Part shown: positions 61,286-64,000 of the stretch, one piece after another
Position numbering within the stretch: position 1 is the first letter of the stretch
Layout of the letters: each line of letters begins with the position of its first letter
Source of the DNA: Symbiodinium natans
Lineage: Eukaryota > Sar > Dinophyceae > Suessiales > Symbiodiniaceae
Assembly (NCBI GenBank): GCA_905221605.1
Contig: CAJNDS010002547.1
Coordinates: 46,001-110,000, forward strand
DNA length: 64,000 bases
Direction: 5' to 3'
Translations under genes and position numbers: made by a program
The notes under the pieces: generated by a model
The model's database searches: none
Told to the model about the DNA's origin: nothing
The model's input: the letters and a program-made list of their open reading frames with translations, nothing else

Positions 61286-61371
61286 GGAGGCTTGGCTACT
61301 GGGATTTAGGGTTTAGGGTCTAGGGTTTGTTTAGGGTTTATAGAATTTGTATAGGGTTTGGGTCCGGAGTT

Positions 61372-61691
61372 TTGGGCGGGTTTTGGGCGGGTTTTGTGCG
61401 GATTTTTTCTTGCTTCTGCTTCATAAAAAGCTGGGAAACACCGGCTTTTTGAGCCTTTTTTCAAAGCCCTTAAAAAGAGTTGGCGGCTTTTGAGGGTTTT
61501 TGAAACCTCAAAAAGGACAATTGGGTCCGGAGTATTGCTTCCTAAAAGGTGAAAAACACCGGCTTGTTTGAGCCTTGTTTCAAAGCCCTCAAAAAGAGTT
61601 GGTGGCCTTTTGGGGTTTTTGAAATACCAAAGAGGACCATTGTGTCCGGAGTATGGTGCGGTTTTGTTTTGCTTCTGCTGCAAACAAGCTG

Positions 61692-61736
<45 letters not shown>

Positions 61737-61815
61737 GGCCTCTAGTCAGGCTTTTTCAAAGCCGTCGAAAAGAGTTGGCGGCCTTTTGGGGTTTTCGAAA
61801 CCCCTAAAAGGACAA
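61372..61815. repeat. Three degenerate units of about 120-170 bp
   Basis: Units start GTCCGGAGT at 61372, 61525 and 61644, each with CACCGGC, CAAAGCCCT.AAAAAGAGTT and GTTTTTGAAA. The third contains a CA tract (61694-61734). Confidence 0.7.
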
Positions 61816-61880
61816 TATTCGTAATTGTTGACCTGAAAAACACTGGCTTTTCAGCAGTTTCTAAGCCCTCGAGAAGACTA

Positions 61881-62600
61881 GGAAAAATCCCTCTGTTGTG
61901 GCCTTAGGTTTGTGAAGGCCCAAAATGGTCAAGAATCACGAATCAAGACAACTGGTCAAAAACCGCAAAAGTTGGCCAATTGGGGGTTTCCAGGGCGGCC
62001 ATTTCGGGGTTTCCAAGGCCGCCAAATAGGCGCAACATGGTCAAAAATCATCAAAACCCAAGACCGCCAACCCTAAGGAAAATCCCTATGTTTTTTGCCT
62101 CAATTCAAGGCTTTTGAAGGCCCAAAGTGGTCAAAAATCACCAGAATTGGCCATTTTGGTTTCCAAGGCCGCCAACCTAAGGAAAATCCCTATGTTTTTG
62201 CCTTAATTCAAGGTTGTTTGAAATCCCAAAATGCTGCAAAAATCGCAAAAACTGGCAATTTCGGGTGGTTCCTTGGCTGCCAAACTAGGGAAAATCCCTA
62301 CGTTTTGGTGTTAATTCAGGGCCTGTGAAAACCCAAAAAGGGTCAAACATCGCCAAATTTGTCATTTTTGGTGTGTCCAAGGCCGCCAACTTAACGAAAA
62401 TCCCTATGTGTTTGCCTTAATTCAGGGTTTTTGAAATCCCAAAATGATCAAAAATCACGAAAATCTGGCACTTTGGGTGGGAAAATCCCTAGGTGCTGGC
62501 CTGAATTCAAGGTTTGTGAAGGCTCAAAAGGACAAAAATTGCCATTTGTTTGGTTTGCAAAATCCATATCTTTTGGCATTAGAACAGGGCTCACCATTGC
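61881..62600 (+). repeat. Tandem repeat, about 105 bp unit
   Basis: GGAAAATCCCTATGTTTTTG with AATTCAAGG, CCCAAA.TGGTCAAAAATC and CCAAGGCCGCCAA recurs at 61881, 62077, 62181, 62289, 62395 and 62480. Diverged, no conserved ORF. Confidence 0.75.
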
Positions 62601-63019
62601 GCTTGGTGAGGCTATACAATTTCTATTTATACAGGTCTTGAGGGTTTAGGGTTTAGGGCTTAGGGCTTAGGGTTTAGGGTTTAGGGTTTAGGGTTTAAGG
62701 TTTAGGAGTTGGGTTTGGGGTTTAGGGTTTAGGGTTTAGGGTTTTCGGTTTAGGGTCTAGGGTTTGTTTAGGGTTTCATTCGGGTTTATTGTTCAGAATA
62801 ACAGGGTCTCGGGTTGAGGGTTTAGGGGGCCCTAATGCCGAAAGGCCTTGTTCAGGGCTTCGTCTCAAAGGGCTTAGGGTTGCCAGATCGGCTGGGGTTC
62901 GGGACTGAGAGCCGCAGCCCAAGCTTGGCTTGATAATCTGAACGTGTAGTTCAGCGGTTCCTGAACCCTAAACCCTAAACCCTAAACCCTAAACCCTAAA
63001 CCCTAAACCCTAAACCCTA

Positions 63020-63127
63020 AGCGTGGCGAAAATCCCTGCACATGGATCGGTCGGTGGAGATGAGCTCAGGCTCTTGGGAATGGATACCCCAGATGACTGC
63101 CATAAAGTCGAGATGAACAAGGATGGA
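63020..63127 (-). CDS. Predicted exon, 36 codons
   Basis: The minus frame ILVHLDFMAVIWGIHSQEPE, then LISTDRSMCRDFRHA. Mixed, soluble composition with good third positions. Its first codons lie in the 17 bp direct repeat (63112-63128), and the array lies immediately upstream. Edges approximate. Confidence 0.55.
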
Positions 63128-63217
63128 TTAAGGGTTTAGGGTTTAGGGTTGTTGGGTTGTTGGGTTTAGGGTTTAGGGTTTAGGGTTTAGAGTTTAGGGC
63201 GATGAACAAGGATGGAT
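63112..63217. repeat. Telomere-like array with 17 bp flanking duplication
   Basis: GATGAACAAGGATGGAT at 63112-63128 and 63201-63217 directly flanks about 70 bp of TTTAGGG-like units. Confidence 0.75.
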
Positions 63218-63265
63218 AAGGGGTGTAGGGTAAGTTGCCGTGAAAGGTCCTGTTGACAACTACAG

Positions 63266-63404
63266 TCATGGGGACCCGTCAGTTTCACATGAGGCGTTGG
63301 CCACGGCAGGCGGAAACTCCTTTGCATCGGACTCGTGAGGGTAACGTACCTTGCCAATTCTGACGAAGTGTCGGCTGCCTATGTCCAAGCCAACATCAAG
63401 AGCC
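63266..63404 (-). CDS. Predicted exon, TTTAG acceptor
   Basis: TTTAG, 1 nt, then 45 codons ALDVGLDIGSRHFVRIGKVR and on to ANASCETDGSP and TGA. GTACGT after GIGK and GTGAAA later are alternative donors, so the true end may be earlier. Confidence 0.5.
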
Positions 63405-63437
63405 CTAAACCCTAAACCCTAAACCTAAACCCCAAAC

Positions 63438-63559
63438 CCATCAGGAGGCGATGGCTTCAGCGGTGTGCCATTTGCCGTCCCTGGCCACCCTGTCCGGCCC
63501 TGTCCCCAGCCGACTAACTTCGGAATGCAAACTTCGGAGAGCAGCTCTGCACGCTTCAG
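63438..63559 (-). CDS. Predicted exon
   Basis: Forty open codons LKRAELLSEVCIPKLVGWGQ and on, 2 nt, donor GTTTGGGG. The plus strand is also open over 45 codons (GGDGFSGVPFAVPGHPVRPC). The minus reading matches its neighbours. Confidence 0.45.
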
Positions 63560-64000
63560 GGGTTGAGGGTTGAGGGCTGAGTGTACAAGGGGAGCAGAAC
63601 AGGGATCCGCCTTATAGAGGCTTTTCCAGTCAGGGAACAGAGTCTAGGGTACACCCTTATGAGCAACCTTGCAGAAACTTTAAGAGAAGCAAGGACTTTG
63701 CTGCGGCCCGTACACTTTTTGTGCCGAAAACCCCACATGCCCTGAACCCCAAACCTTGGCATCTCCGGCTTGCTTGGGAGTTCCGAGACTCGACGACTCG
63801 AAGAGGACCCGTCGTATGCCCTTTATATACCCTAAACAACCCAAGGGCCCATACCTCAGAACCCTTTCAAGGAGGTAGGGAACCAGATTGAGGGCCGTGC
63901 AACGGCCCCTAGACTCACTTACCCTAAGTCCTGGACCCTAAACCCTAAACCCTAAACCCTAAACCCCTTAGCAAGATGATGTGAACACTGAAAAACCCTA
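63560..64000. other. Plain island and end array
   Basis: 63590-63900 is non-repetitive with two competing minus frames (about 60 codons each) and no clear splice edges. CCCTAAA units follow from 63937. Confidence 0.35.

Noticed and set aside
1-64000. The window as a chromosome end
   Set aside because: Arrays are short, in both orientations, interrupted by islands across the full 64 kb, and neither edge is a terminal array.
1-64000. CRISPR array
   Set aside because: Regularly spaced identical repeats with unique spacers are absent; repeats here are tandem or dispersed, and the context is eukaryotic.
1-64000. tRNA or rRNA genes
   Set aside because: GGTTCGA-like words at 6165, 31565 and 41515 lack a matching acceptor stem or A box. 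No rRNA-like stretch seen.

Overview
The window looks like nuclear DNA of a eukaryote with TTTAGGG-type telomere repeats. Arrays of TTTAGGG/CCCTAAA and close variants (TTTGGGG, TTCAGGG, TTGAGGG, TTTAGGGG and others) occur throughout on both strands, so this is not one chromosome end but a region soaked in interstitial telomere-like repeats. I saw no rRNA, tRNA, CRISPR array, bacterial operon or recognisable transposase. A dinoflagellate-like alga is my best guess, because of short GC-rich exons, mixed GT/GC donors and repeat-rich introns. That is inference, and plants or other algae share the repeat.

The 40-250 bp islands between arrays are not random. Read on the minus strand, many of them, from 0.3 kb to 63.6 kb, hold open frames with a C/G-rich third position, an AG at the upstream edge and a GT (often GTTTAGGG, supplied by the repeat itself) at the downstream edge. 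My reading is that much of the window is minus-strand, multi-exon protein-coding sequence whose introns are largely telomere-like arrays. A pure array carries a stop in all six frames every 21 bp, so any protein crossing one must be spliced. Support is strongest where neighbouring exons agree in phase: 31657 to 30281 (four exons, one intron made of 48 nt of repeat units only), 12452 to 9087 (five exons), 18570 to 17786 (three exons) and 50220 to 47335 (five exons ending in a TAA stop, one donor being non-canonical). No whole gene, start codon or family could be assigned with confidence. Several exons look like membrane segments and one carries a Cys-x2-Cys-Arg RING-like end. The number of genes is unknown, and antisense frames are open in many islands, so single exon calls stay moderate.

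Other layers sit between the exons. (1) Small foldback families recur: 15.2/22.9/58.6 kb; 2.5/4.0/28.1/49.9 kb; 4.3/4.9/48.9 kb; 7.0/39.2 kb. (2) A 2.2 kb AT-rich unit at 52.15-54.32 kb is bounded by inverted copies of about 37 bp. (3) Two telomere-like arrays are flanked by exact 16-17 bp direct repeats (19928/20056 and 63112/63201), as expected for insertion with target duplication. (4) Satellites: a 22 bp minisatellite (20.38-21.09 kb), (CCAGGG)n (45.6-46.0 kb), degenerate 105-150 bp tandem units (61.4-62.6 kb), an approximately 0.5 kb duplication between GGGCCCAC arrays (13.2-14.6 kb), and long C/G, AT, CA and CATA tracts.

All calls were made by eye. Coding statistics, RNA data and similarity searches were not available.
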